Shown: positions 16,762 through 25,190 of the stretch, piece by piece
How positions within the stretch are numbered: position 1 is the stretch's first letter
How the letters are laid out: the number at the start of each line of letters is the position of its first letter
Source of the DNA: Leadbetterella byssophila DSM 17132
Lineage (GTDB): Bacteria; Bacteroidota; Bacteroidia; Cytophagales; Spirosomataceae
Direction: 5' to 3'
Length of the DNA: 64,000 bases
Assembly: GCF_000166395.1 (NCBI RefSeq)
Contig: NC_014655.1
Span: 1,922,001 to 1,986,000, forward strand
Notes under the pieces: model-generated
The model's input: the letters and a program-made list of their open reading frames with translations, nothing else
Told to the model about the DNA's origin: nothing
Database searches by the model: none
Translations under genes and position numbers: made by a program

Positions 16762-18229
16762 AAAGGGGAGGGTTACAATTTTTAGTAACTTTATGATTAC
16801 TGTCGCAACGCTTGCAGAAGAATATTATGCGCAAAACAGGTTGTGAATTCCTTTCAATTTTTAGTAACTTTATGATTACTGTCGCAACCTTTCAAATAAT
16901 ACAAACCGTCATCGTAAGTTGTGAATTCCTTTCAATTTTTAGTAACTTTATGATTACTGTCGCAACTTAGAGATTACTTATTGGAAAGGCCAAAACGTTG
17001 TGAATTCCTTTCAATTTTTAGTAACTTTATGATTACTGTCGCAACCGCGCTATCGTTGGTGGATAAAATCAGATTGTTGTGAATTCCTTTCAATTTTTAG
17101 TAACTTTATGATTACTGTCGCAACTTTGTGATGAAATTCCCAAATTGCAACATGGTTGTGAATTCCTTTCAATTTTTAGTAACTTTATGATTACTGTCGC
17201 AACTGCTTTCCAGGTCACCTTCAAGAATGTAAAGTTGTGAATTCCTTTCAATTTTTAGTAACTTTATGATTACTGTCGCAACTATGCTGTTCCGTTGGAA
17301 TGGCAGCGAATAGTTGTGAATTCCTTTCAATTTTTAGTAACTTTATGATTACTGTCGCAACATTGCTAAATCTTCTATTTCAGACATAGAGTTGTGAATT
17401 CCTTTCAATTTTTAGTAACTTTATGATTACTGTCGCAACACAGTGCAAGGGTATATATACAAAGCGGTTGTTGTGAATTCCTTTCAATTTTTAGTAACTT
17501 TATGATTACTGTCGCAACATTCTCCTCCGGATTAATTTTTCTTGTGATGTTGTGAATTCCTTTCAATTTTTAGTAACTTTATGATTACTGTCGCAACGAA
17601 TGCTGACGGCTCAATCTACTTTGACACGTTGTGAATTCCTTTCAATTTTTAGTAACTTTATGATTACTGTCGCAACTTCTCTATCAAATTCCAGCTTTTC
17701 GGCGAGGTTGTGAATTCCTTTCAATTTTTAGTAACTTTATGATTACTGTCGCAACGGAGTTATTAAAGGTGCCGTCTTTAATTGGTTGTGAATTCCTTTC
17801 AATTTTTAGTAACTTTATGATTACTGTCGCAACGGGGCAGACGGTAAGGACGTCGAGCATTTTGTTGTGAATTCCTTTCAATTTTTAGTAACTTTATGAT
17901 TACTGTCGCAACGCAAGAATTACTTGCAGTTGCAAAGTTAGCGTTGTGAATTCCTTTCAATTTTTAGTAACTTTATGATTACTGTCGCAACCTTTGGACT
18001 CAGGATAATTAGAAATAATACGTTGTGAATTCCTTTCAATTTTTAGTAACTTTATGATTACTGTCGCAACTTATCCAGTCGATGTACCCTTCTGGAGTTA
18101 GTTGTGAATTCCTTTCAATTTTTAGTAACTTTATGATTACTGTCGCAACGCCTTGTATTTGGCTTCGAGAGACGGCCAAGTTGTGAATTCCTTACCATTT
18201 TAGTAACCTTATGTTTACTGTTGCGAAAA

Positions 18230-18814
18230 GCTTGCAGTAGAACGAAATACTTTCTTGATCTGTACCAAACCCTGATGGCAAACCCTGAAATACTGTTCTG
18301 CCTTACGGCAGAACAGCAGGAGCACTTCAAGGCCTTCTTTGAGCAAATACAAAACACCTACCTCAGCTTGCAGGGGCTTGAATACATGGCAACAATCAGG
18401 CGTTTGGGTTTGATAGCCTTCCGTATTGCCATGATCCTATCCGCTTTGCGGATTATGGAACATGGTGATTTACCGGAACACATCATTTGTGAGGAAAGAG
18501 ACTTTCAAACTACGTTAAAGGTGGTCGGGGTATTGGTGAAACATGCTAGTAAGGTATTTTCTGAACTACCCCAAGATGCACCAATGCCCAAGCGTAAAAA
18601 CCAAAAGGAACGGTATCTGGATGCCCTACCTGCCAGCTTCAACAGGCAGGAGTACCTGAGAATTGCCGCCTCTATGTCCATACCCAATAAAACAGCCGAA
18701 GGCTACATTACCGACTTCTGCAAACGAGGGCTGATTCATAGGGAAAAGCAAGACCATTACCTGAATCCCAATGCAAAGGAAACTAAGAATTTAAGGGAAA
18801 TCAAGAAAGGGTAA
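18230..18814 (+). pseudogene. C-terminal fragment of a DUF3987 (primase/helicase-like) protein
   Basis: About 190 codons of the C-terminal part of a DUF3987 protein: KYFLDLYQTLMANPEILF, YMATIRRLGLIAFRIAMILS, ERYLDALPASFNRQEYLRIA, NKTAEGYITDFCKRGLIHRE. Family members are about 400-800 residues and start with a P-loop region, which is missing here. The open frame runs back only into the degenerate last CRISPR repeat (TTG at 18221), so the 5' part has been replaced by or lost to the array. DUF3987 proteins belong to integrative elements, so this is a relic of one. Probably not functional. Confidence 0.75.
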
Positions 18815-18878
18815 GCTAATGTTTGCCCTTTCGCAGGTTCAGGCAGACCTGTTGAAACAACCTACATCCTGCCCAATT

Positions 18879-18897
18879 TAAGGGCAGTTAGCCCTTA
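18879..18897 (+). terminator. possible hairpin after the DUF3987 relic
   Basis: TAAGGGC, AGTTA, GCCCTTA: a 7-bp stem with a 5-nt loop, followed by GTTTCCTTAAA with only a weak T-rich tail. Sits between the relic and the AbiE operon. Confidence 0.3.
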
Positions 18898-18962
18898 GTT
18901 TCCTTAAAATCCTGAAATCCCAAAATCCTACCAGAATCAAACAAAGGAAAAAAGAGAAAACA

Positions 18963-18999
18963 TTTGCGAAAGGTAGCGGATTTCACTACCTTTCGCAAA
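18963..18999 (+). promoter_or_regulatory. AbiE promoter with overlapping 14-bp inverted-repeat operator
   Basis: TTTGCGAAAGGTAG (18963-18976), 9 nt, CTACCTTTCGCAAA (18986-18999): a perfect inverted repeat. The left arm holds TTTG at 18963-18966 and the right arm holds TACCTTTC at 18987-18994; the spacing is 20 nt, so the two arms are also the -33 and -7 boxes of a Bacteroidetes promoter. Known AbiEi proteins bind inverted repeats ahead of abiE and repress their own operon, which this layout suits well. Confidence 0.75.
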
Positions 19000-19010
19000 A
19001 AATTACTCTC

Positions 19011-19832
19011 TTGGAAGATTCAAGGCAATATAAGAGTGCAGAAGATTGGGTAAACCACCTGCTGGCAAAGGGTAAATATGCTTTTGCTCTGCACCAGTTC
19101 CGTGCGGATTTTCCTGAACAGTCAGATACGGCCAATAAGTTTGCCTTGAAAAGGCTGGTAGATAAAGAGCAGATTATTTCCATCCACAAAGGATATTACC
19201 TCATCATACCGCCCCAATACAGGTCAAAGGGAATCCTTCCCCCCACCTTGTTTTTAGATGCGTTTATGAAGGAATTAGACCGGCCATATTACCTGGCTTT
19301 GTTAAACGCAGCCGCCTATCATGGAGCATCGCACCAGCAGCCACAGGAGTTTTTTGTGGTTACCGGTTTTCCTGTGCTGCGGCCTACGCAGAAAAAAGGG
19401 TTGAAGGTTAACTACATCAGCAAAAAAGAAATACCGGCAACACTATTAGACACCCGAAAAACCGAGGCCGGATACTTAAAAATTTCAAACCCTGCCCTAA
19501 CCGCCACCGATCTGATACAGTATGCCAAACGGGTAGGTGGCATCAACAGGGTGGCCACCGTTTTGGCTGAATTAGCCGAAAGTATTCAACCTAATGCATT
19601 TGATGCTAATCTGCTGCAGCATGTTCCGGTAACTGCCTTGCAGCGTTTGGGCTATTTGCTGGATAAAGTATTTGACAATCAGCCGCTGGCCAACGCCTTA
19701 TACATGGCCTTGCAAAACAACAATGCCCCTTTGTTTCGGATACCCTTGAAAGCCTCAGCTCCGGCCAAAGGTTTTGCATCAGACGAAAGATGGAAAGTAA
19801 TCCTAAACACTACAATAGAACTTGACGAATGA
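19011..19832 (+). CDS. AbiEi-type antitoxin / transcriptional regulator
   Basis: 273 residues. N-terminal winged-helix region (about 10-65: ALHQFRADFPEQSDTANKFA, LKRLVDKEQIISIHKGYYLI), then the AbiEi antitoxin domain (PYYLALLNAAAYHGASHQQP, EFFVVTG, ISNPALTATDLIQY, VATVLAELAE). Type IV antitoxin: represses the operon and counters the AbiEii toxin. The start is TTG at 19011, 11-12 bases after the operator/promoter. The stop overlaps the ancestral AbiEii start as ATGA (19829-19832). Intact by length and motifs. Confidence 0.85.
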   Translation: MEDSRQYKSAEDWVNHLLAKGKYAFALHQFRADFPEQSDTANKFALKRLVDKEQIISIHKGYYLIIPPQYRSKGILPPTLFLDAFMKELDRPYYLALLNAAAYHGASHQQPQEFFVVTGFPVLRPTQKKGLKVNYISKKEIPATLLDTRKTEAGYLKISNPALTATDLIQYAKRVGGINRVATVLAELAESIQPNAFDANLLQHVPVTALQRLGYLLDKVFDNQPLANALYMALQNNNAPLFRIPLKASAPAKGFASDERWKVILNTTIELDE

Positions 19833-19891
19833 TACCACAGGCATACATAACAGAATGGGCCAATCAGGTGCCTTAGCAAACCAACGAACAG

Positions 19892-20647
19892 GTGGAGCAA
19901 GACTTGGTGATTTGCCGTGCCTTGGTAGAAATCTTTTCAGATGAATGGTTAGCATCCAGTTTAGCATTCAGAGGGGGGACGGCTTTGCACAAATTGTATT
20001 TACAGCCTCAGCCCAGATATTCTGAGGATATTGATTTGGTTCAAATTCGGCCTGAGCCGATAAAGGAAACCATTCAGCGTCTTCAAGCTCGTTTATCCTT
20101 CTTAGGCGATTGTACTGTGGCTCAAAAGGCCAACAACAACACACTAAAATACCGCTTTGAATCTGAGTTCCCTCCGGTTCAAAACCTCCGACTCAAAGTA
20201 GAAACCAATTGCCGGGAACACTTCACCGTATTGGGCTACCAGCAATTTCCCTTTCAGGTAAATTCCTCTTGGTTTACTGGTGCCTGCAACATCACCACCT
20301 ACCAATTAGAAGAACTGCTGGGTACAAAACTCAGGGCCTTATACCAACGCAGAAAAGGCCGTGATTTATACGATATGTACAAGGCACTGGTGCAAGTGCC
20401 CGGTATGGATAAAGACGCCCTATTGCAATGCTATCATGCCTATATGGATTTTGTAGTAGATGAACCACCTACGCAAAAGGTTTATCTGCAAAACATAGAA
20501 GCCAAAATGCAGGATGATGAATTTATTGGAGACATAGCAGCCCTCATACGGCCAACAGAAAAATACGACCAGGCAACCGCTTTTGAATTAGTGCGAACGG
20601 AGTTGCTGGAGAAAATAGAAGAAAGTAAAATAAAACAAACGAAGTAG
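19892..20647 (+). CDS. AbiEii/AbiGii-type nucleotidyltransferase toxin, ancestral start region broken
   Basis: Nucleotidyltransferase fold: LAFRGGTALHKLYL, then YSEDIDLV with the metal-binding acidic residues, and ELLGTKLRALYQRRKGRDLYDMYKA, all typical of AbiEii. The natural start is the ATG at 19829 overlapping the antitoxin stop (MIPQAYITEWANQVP), but codon 16 is TAG (19874-19876) where relatives have Trp. After it the frame is open (QTNEQVEQDL). The listed start is the next usable codon, GTG at 19892, which would lose 21 residues but keep the catalytic core. Whether toxin is made is uncertain. The type IV pair confers abortive phage defence in known systems. Confidence 0.8.
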   Translation: MEQDLVICRALVEIFSDEWLASSLAFRGGTALHKLYLQPQPRYSEDIDLVQIRPEPIKETIQRLQARLSFLGDCTVAQKANNNTLKYRFESEFPPVQNLRLKVETNCREHFTVLGYQQFPFQVNSSWFTGACNITTYQLEELLGTKLRALYQRRKGRDLYDMYKALVQVPGMDKDALLQCYHAYMDFVVDEPPTQKVYLQNIEAKMQDDEFIGDIAALIRPTEKYDQATAFELVRTELLEKIEESKIKQTK

Positions 20648-20832
20648 TGGCAACAAATAAACATGCTACAATAAGGTATCATGCTTTAGACCAGTGTTTT
20701 AGCAACCCTGGTCGTAAATATTTCATTGACGACCTTATTTCAGCTTGTAATGATGCATTATATGAATACACCGGTGTTGCAGAAGGGGTAAAAAAGCAAA
20801 TTGGCGCTCTTTTGGTAGCTACTTCTTGGTAG
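20647..20832 (+). pseudogene. N-terminal fragment of a WYL-domain transcriptional regulator
   Basis: 61 codons from a GTG that overlaps the AbiEii stop (TAGTG). MATNKHATIRYHALDQCFSN, DLISACNDALYEYTGV matches the N-terminal helix-turn-helix leader of Bacteroidota WYL proteins (usually more than 300 residues). After GVAEGVKK the sequence no longer matches (QIGALLVATSW) and stops. The WYL domain is missing, so this is a truncated gene; the break near 20795-20835 probably marks where the McrBC module was joined. Confidence 0.65.
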
Positions 20833-20907
20833 GACAAAAATGCCAATTATCAACTTTTTTTATAACTTTATCTTCATCCCTATCATTATCACAGAAGATT
20901 TAAACCT

Positions 20908-22857
20908 ATGTTAGCGTACAAAGATTACGAAAAAGCCGTTTTTGACTGGCTCTATTCTAAGTATAAAGCAACAGGATTCACTTTTAGCATACGAAGAAAA
21001 ATTAGCAAAGGGGCTGAAGGTGATTACTTCACAGGTACAGAAAATTCCAACTATTTCGGAACCACCTTTTGGTTTATTCCTGTTGGATATCCTGGCTCCA
21101 ACGGGGAACTCATACAGTTGAATTTCACCTACTCAAAAGATCGATCTCCCTATGTTTACTATTTCGAATTCATACAAACCTCGGCCCCTGATGACCTTCA
21201 GAATAAAGCGGCCTTGAAACTCATTGAAAACCTCCTCCCTATTTTAGAAGCAAAATTTGGCCTTATTAGTACGATAAAGCCAGGAGCTAAAATATTTAAT
21301 TACAAATTAAAGCCCATTAAGGCCAGCTACGATACAGTTGAGGAAATGTTCCGCGACATAGATAGCCAACTTAATACCCTCCTTCCACTAGTAGATGAGA
21401 ACATTAAAATGGTAAAGGCGGCATATCCAAATTTTAAAGCAGAAAGAATAAGTAAAGAAAATTTTGAAGTACTTATTCAGAAAGGGTTTGACAGAATAAA
21501 AAAATATAAAAACGAACAAACATCTCATATCACCCCTGATCCGGTAAATCAAATGAAACCACGGTCATCAAAATCCCTGCCCCTGAACCTTATACTTTTT
21601 GGCCCTCCGGGTACCGGAAAAACATACAAACTAAAACGAGACTACTTTGAACAATTTACCGTTAAGCAGAGTGCTCAAACCCGCGAGCAGTTCTTGGCTG
21701 ACTTTGTGAGTAATCTCACTTGGTGGCAGATTATCACCCTAGCATTACTGGAACTTGGAAAAGCAAAAGTGCAAGACATCTACGAACACGAATTGGTACG
21801 ATCCAAAGCCAGCATTTCCTCTTCCAAAACAGTAAGAGCTACACTTTGGGGGCAACTCCAAAGCCATACCGTCAGGTCAAATGAGTTTGTAAACACAAAA
21901 GAGAGAAGCGAACCTTTATACTTTGAAAAAGACGGTGATTCCTATTGGAGCATTTCACACCCAGACCTGCAGGAAAAATATCCTGAGGCTCAGGAGCTAT
22001 ATGAACAATATAAGAACTATCAGGTTTCCCCAGACAAAGAGATAAAGAACTATGAGTTCATAACCTTCCACCAATCCTTCTCCTATGAGGATTTTATAGA
22101 AGGAATAAAACCGGCTATAGAGGAAGACAGCGAAGGATCGCTACGGTTCAGAATTCAGGACGGTGTATTTAAACGCATAGCTGAGCGAGCTAGGAGAGAC
22201 CCAGAGAATAAGTATGCCTTATTCATAGACGAGATCAATCGCGGCAATGTCTCAGCCATTTTTGGAGAATTAATTACCCTAATAGAAGATTCCAAAAGAG
22301 CCGGCCAAGCAGAAGCTTTAGAGGTCACTCTCCCCTACAGTAAAGAGAAGTTTTCTGTTCCTGCTAATCTCCACTTGATAGGCACTATGAATACGGCAGA
22401 CCGCTCCGTAGAAGCACTGGATACGGCCCTTCGTAGGAGATTTACTTTTGAAGAAATGCTGCCTAATCCGGACATAAATGAATTGGACTACACTATCTAT
22501 GGCTACTCCGCCTCTGAAGTCTTGAAGACCATCAATCTTAGAATAGAGAAACTACTGGACCGCGAGCACTGCATAGGCCATGCCTACTTTATAGGAAAAG
22601 ACGAATCGAGCATCATTTCTTCCTTTTACAAGAACATCATTCCCCTACTTCAAGAGTATTTCTTTGGTGATTATGGTAAAATAGGTCTAGTTCTAGGCAA
22701 GGGATTTGTTCGTTTAAAACACAATGAACAAGCGCTTTTTGCTGATTTCCCTTACGATTATGTTGAAGATCTGGCCGCAAAACCGGTCTACGAGATCATA
22801 CAAAACACCGAGGAGAGTTTCGCTTATGCCCTAGCAGCTTTGATGAATAATGACTAA
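20908..22857 (+). CDS. mcrB: McrB-like AAA+ GTPase of a type IV restriction system
   Basis: 649 residues. The N-terminal half (1-220) is a target-recognition region without recognisable motif. The AAA+ domain has Walker A GPPGTGKT (about 232-239), Walker B LFIDEINRGN, and the McrB signature MNTADRS (about 494-500) followed by ALDTALRRRF. In known systems McrB hydrolyses GTP and drives the McrC nuclease on modified DNA. The stop overlaps the mcrC start by 8 nt. The long insert between Walker A and B (HQSFSYEDFIEGIKP is the usual landmark) is normal for the family. Appears intact; what modification it reads is unknown. Confidence 0.9.
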   Translation: MLAYKDYEKAVFDWLYSKYKATGFTFSIRRKISKGAEGDYFTGTENSNYFGTTFWFIPVGYPGSNGELIQLNFTYSKDRSPYVYYFEFIQTSAPDDLQNKAALKLIENLLPILEAKFGLISTIKPGAKIFNYKLKPIKASYDTVEEMFRDIDSQLNTLLPLVDENIKMVKAAYPNFKAERISKENFEVLIQKGFDRIKKYKNEQTSHITPDPVNQMKPRSSKSLPLNLILFGPPGTGKTYKLKRDYFEQFTVKQSAQTREQFLADFVSNLTWWQIITLALLELGKAKVQDIYEHELVRSKASISSSKTVRATLWGQLQSHTVRSNEFVNTKERSEPLYFEKDGDSYWSISHPDLQEKYPEAQELYEQYKNYQVSPDKEIKNYEFITFHQSFSYEDFIEGIKPAIEEDSEGSLRFRIQDGVFKRIAERARRDPENKYALFIDEINRGNVSAIFGELITLIEDSKRAGQAEALEVTLPYSKEKFSVPANLHLIGTMNTADRSVEALDTALRRRFTFEEMLPNPDINELDYTIYGYSASEVLKTINLRIEKLLDREHCIGHAYFIGKDESSIISSFYKNIIPLLQEYFFGDYGKIGLVLGKGFVRLKHNEQALFADFPYDYVEDLAAKPVYEIIQNTEESFAYALAALMNND

Positions 22858-24103
22858 GGTAGAAAATAAACACATCACCGTGTACGAACACCAGAAACTT
22901 CTGGTGGGGAAAGATCTATCCCAGGACCAATATGAAGCGCTACTCCGTTTCTATGGAAACTATTCTCCGTTTTTTACACTCATTAGAAACGGTGTAAAGT
23001 TTTGTTCCTATGTTGGCGTTTTGCAGGTAGGAAATACACTTATTGAGATCTTACCTAAAGCAGATATATCCTCCGGCAATGGCCAAGAAACCCTATGGCA
23101 AAAGGTTCTCATTCAGATGTTACGCACAGTGTGGGGTTTTTCCGTTAGAGATGCCGGCAGTTCTCATTTGAAAATAAAACACCATTCCGTTCTGGATTTG
23201 TATTTTGAACTCTACGTCTTCGAATTAGAAAAATTAATTCACTATGGTTTAATCAAAAAGTATCGCCGAGAAGAACGGAACACCGTAGCACTAAAAGGCA
23301 AACTGGCCTTTACCAAACACATCCAAAATAACCTGGTGCATCAAGAAAGATTTTATATACAAACCTTCAATTACACGCTCCATCACCTCCTGCACCAAGT
23401 ACTTTATACTGCTTTAAAGGTAGTTCAGAACCTCAATAGAAACACCTTACTTCATGCGCGAATAGGAAACCTTTTGCTCCATTTTCCAGAGCAAAAACCC
23501 ATCAAAGTGACACCCAGCACTTTTGAACGCTTGCCCCAAGACCGAAAATCCTTACTGTACCGGCCAGCGCTGGAAATAGCAGAACTCTTACTGCTAAACT
23601 ACCACCCTGACATCAGTCAGGGCCATAAGCATGTGCTGGCACTGATGTTTGATATGAATGCACTTTGGGAACAATTTGTACTTCGTTTGCTTCAAAGAAA
23701 CTTGAAATCCTATACGGTAAGCGGACAAGTAAATAAAAAGTTCTGGAAATCTACGACGGGTTCCCTAAGCTCCTCCCTTCGTCCAGACATTCTTATTCAT
23801 GGAAGATCCAGTACCGTAGTCTTAGACACCAAATGGAAATACTTAAATGGAGAAGGTCCATCAGCCGATGACCTGCGCCAAATGTATGTCTACCAAGAAT
23901 ATTTCCAGGCTAATACGGCGGCTTTGATCTACCCCGGCACGGACAGAAAGCTCAGCGGCGCCTATTTCCAGAAAGAAGAGAACAAACACTTGGATACCAA
24001 GGAATGCCACATTTTACAAATAAGCGTAGAGGAAAACACTTTCCTTTGGCAGAAGAAAATAGTAGCAGCGGTAGAAGAACTATTTCAAAATAACCAAAAC
24101 TAG
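22850..24103 (+). CDS. mcrC: McrC-like PD-(D/E)xK nuclease subunit
   Basis: 417 residues. N-terminal McrB-contacting beta domain (VGVLQVGNTLIEILPKAD), helical middle, and C-terminal nuclease core with LRPDILIHG (Asp) and VVLDTKWKYL (Asp-x-Lys) about 14 residues apart: the PD-(D/E)xK pattern. Works only with McrB. Translationally coupled to mcrB (8-nt overlap) and ends 7 nt before the convergent histidine kinase gene, which is the right-hand limit of the defence region. Confidence 0.9.
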   Translation: MTKVENKHITVYEHQKLLVGKDLSQDQYEALLRFYGNYSPFFTLIRNGVKFCSYVGVLQVGNTLIEILPKADISSGNGQETLWQKVLIQMLRTVWGFSVRDAGSSHLKIKHHSVLDLYFELYVFELEKLIHYGLIKKYRREERNTVALKGKLAFTKHIQNNLVHQERFYIQTFNYTLHHLLHQVLYTALKVVQNLNRNTLLHARIGNLLLHFPEQKPIKVTPSTFERLPQDRKSLLYRPALEIAELLLLNYHPDISQGHKHVLALMFDMNALWEQFVLRLLQRNLKSYTVSGQVNKKFWKSTTGSLSSSLRPDILIHGRSSTVVLDTKWKYLNGEGPSADDLRQMYVYQEYFQANTAALIYPGTDRKLSGAYFQKEENKHLDTKECHILQISVEENTFLWQKKIVAAVEELFQNNQN

Positions 24104-24110
24104 AAATAAC

Positions 24111-25190
24111 TTACAAAGGTATCTCAATCACATTCTCCACCCCTTGCTCCTTGTTCCGTAAGACGTACGTTGCGCGGCTGCCATAAAGATTCTTCAAACG
24201 CTGTTGAAGGTTGGACACTCCTACACCTGTCTGCCTACTAGGTGCATTCTCTTGAAGGGGATTTCCGTTATTCTCCACTACAAAAACCATCTTGCCTCCC
24301 TGTTCAAATCCTCGCACACCTATCTGAAACTGTCCTGAACATTGGGCAAATCCATGGTTTATAGCATTCTCAATCAAGGGCTGGAATAGCATGGTCGGCA
24401 CTTTTTTATCCAAAAGGTGATCAGCCACCTCTACATCTATTTCCAATTCATCCTCAAAGCGTACTTTTAATATATCAATATAGTGGTTCACCATCTCTAG
24501 CTCCTGGTCTAGCCTATGTTCATGCTCCATGGTCTTCTTAGTCAGCATCCTCAAAAGGGAACTGAGATCGATCAGGGTATTTTGAGCCCTCTTCTTATCT
24601 ATGTCTATGAGCCCGATGATAGCATTCAGGGTATTAAAGAGAAAGTGGGGCTCCATCTGGGTCTTTAAGGTGTTCAGCTTTGTGGTGACCAACTGTGACT
24701 CCAGTTGGCTCTGCTTAATCTCATTGGCACGAATGATATTAAAATAGAAGTAAGTGTAAATGATAAAGATCATGGCAAAATACACCAAGAAGTTTACATC
24801 TATCACACTTAGAAAATTACGTAAGCTGACCTTGAAGTCATAATGCGGTATTATCCCAAACTGTATCCTATAGAAGTCAGTTACCCCCTGAATGATGACC
24901 CCAATAAAGATGGCCAAAACAAAATGGAACAAAAGAATCTTCTTCCATGGGGTCTTTCTCAAGATCAGTCGCTTAGTGTGCATGGCTATCACCTGCATGA
25001 TGAGCATGACCAATACGATGTCAATGACATAGATCTGATAATGAAAATCCTTACCCAAAGCCAGGGGGGCATCTTTTAAATACGCCACCATAAAAACTTT
25101 GAACAGATTCAAAGCCACGGTGATCAGGTAGAAACCCACCAATATGAGAGATAATCTCTTATCGTAATATTTTGAAAAGAACTCTTTCAC
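24111..25190 (-). CDS. sensor histidine kinase, LytS/YehU type
   Basis: 359 residues. Four membrane helices in the first 150 residues, a short coiled linker, then the His_kinase domain with QMEPHFLFNTLNAIIGLID (phospho-accepting His near 182) and the ATP-binding part (LFQPLIENAINHG, GVGVSNLQQRLKNLYG). The stop of the response regulator gene overlaps its start by 4 nt, so the two form a coupled LytS/LytR-type pair. Signal unknown. Confidence 0.88.
   Translation of the reverse strand: MKEFFSKYYDKRLSLILVGFYLITVALNLFKVFMVAYLKDAPLALGKDFHYQIYVIDIVLVMLIMQVIAMHTKRLILRKTPWKKILLFHFVLAIFIGVIIQGVTDFYRIQFGIIPHYDFKVSLRNFLSVIDVNFLVYFAMIFIIYTYFYFNIIRANEIKQSQLESQLVTTKLNTLKTQMEPHFLFNTLNAIIGLIDIDKKRAQNTLIDLSSLLRMLTKKTMEHEHRLDQELEMVNHYIDILKVRFEDELEIDVEVADHLLDKKVPTMLFQPLIENAINHGFAQCSGQFQIGVRGFEQGGKMVFVVENNGNPLQENAPSRQTGVGVSNLQQRLKNLYGSRATYVLRNKEQGVENVIEIPL

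Larger units (their letters stand above)
15544..16777 (+). mobile_element. IS3-family insertion sequence inside a CRISPR repeat
   Basis: 1234 bp. Left terminal inverted repeat 15544-15568 starts TGTAACCCTCCCC and ends AGGACA; right repeat 16754-16777 is its near-perfect complement (24 of about 25 bp, ending GGGGAGGGTTACA). The target duplication is ATTT (15540-15543 and 16778-16781), positions 18-21 of the 49-nt repeat. Carries orfA and orfB in the IS3 arrangement with orfB in the -1 frame. TG...CA ends and a 4-bp duplication fit the IS3 family (IS407-like groups make 4 bp). orfB is inactivated, so the copy cannot move on its own. Confidence 0.93.
14655..18227 (+). CRISPR. CRISPR array, 30 repeats of 49 nt, 29 spacers of 29-30 nt, split by an IS element
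   Basis: Repeat starts: 14655 (degenerate), 14734, 14813, 14892, 14971, 15050, 15129, 15208, 15287, 15366, 15445, 15523 (split by the IS, resumes 16778-16809), 16840, 16918, 16997, 17076, 17155, 17234, 17313, 17391, 17470, 17549, 17628, 17707, 17785, 17864, 17943, 18022, 18101 and 18180 (degenerate, 48 nt). The consensus begins GTTGTGAATTCCTTTC, has TTTTTAGTAACTTTATGATT in the middle and ends ACTGTCGCAAC; repeats at 14892 and 15287 share one A-to-G change (ATGGTTAC). Spacers appear all different. Long repeats starting GTTGTG with 30-nt spacers are typical of type II-C arrays of Bacteroidota; strand is given on that basis. No cas gene is in the window, so the type is inferred. Confidence 0.95.

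Noticed and set aside
14655-18227. Type VI-B (Cas13b) array
   Set aside because: Those repeats are about 36 nt; these are 49 nt, and no Cas13 gene is present.
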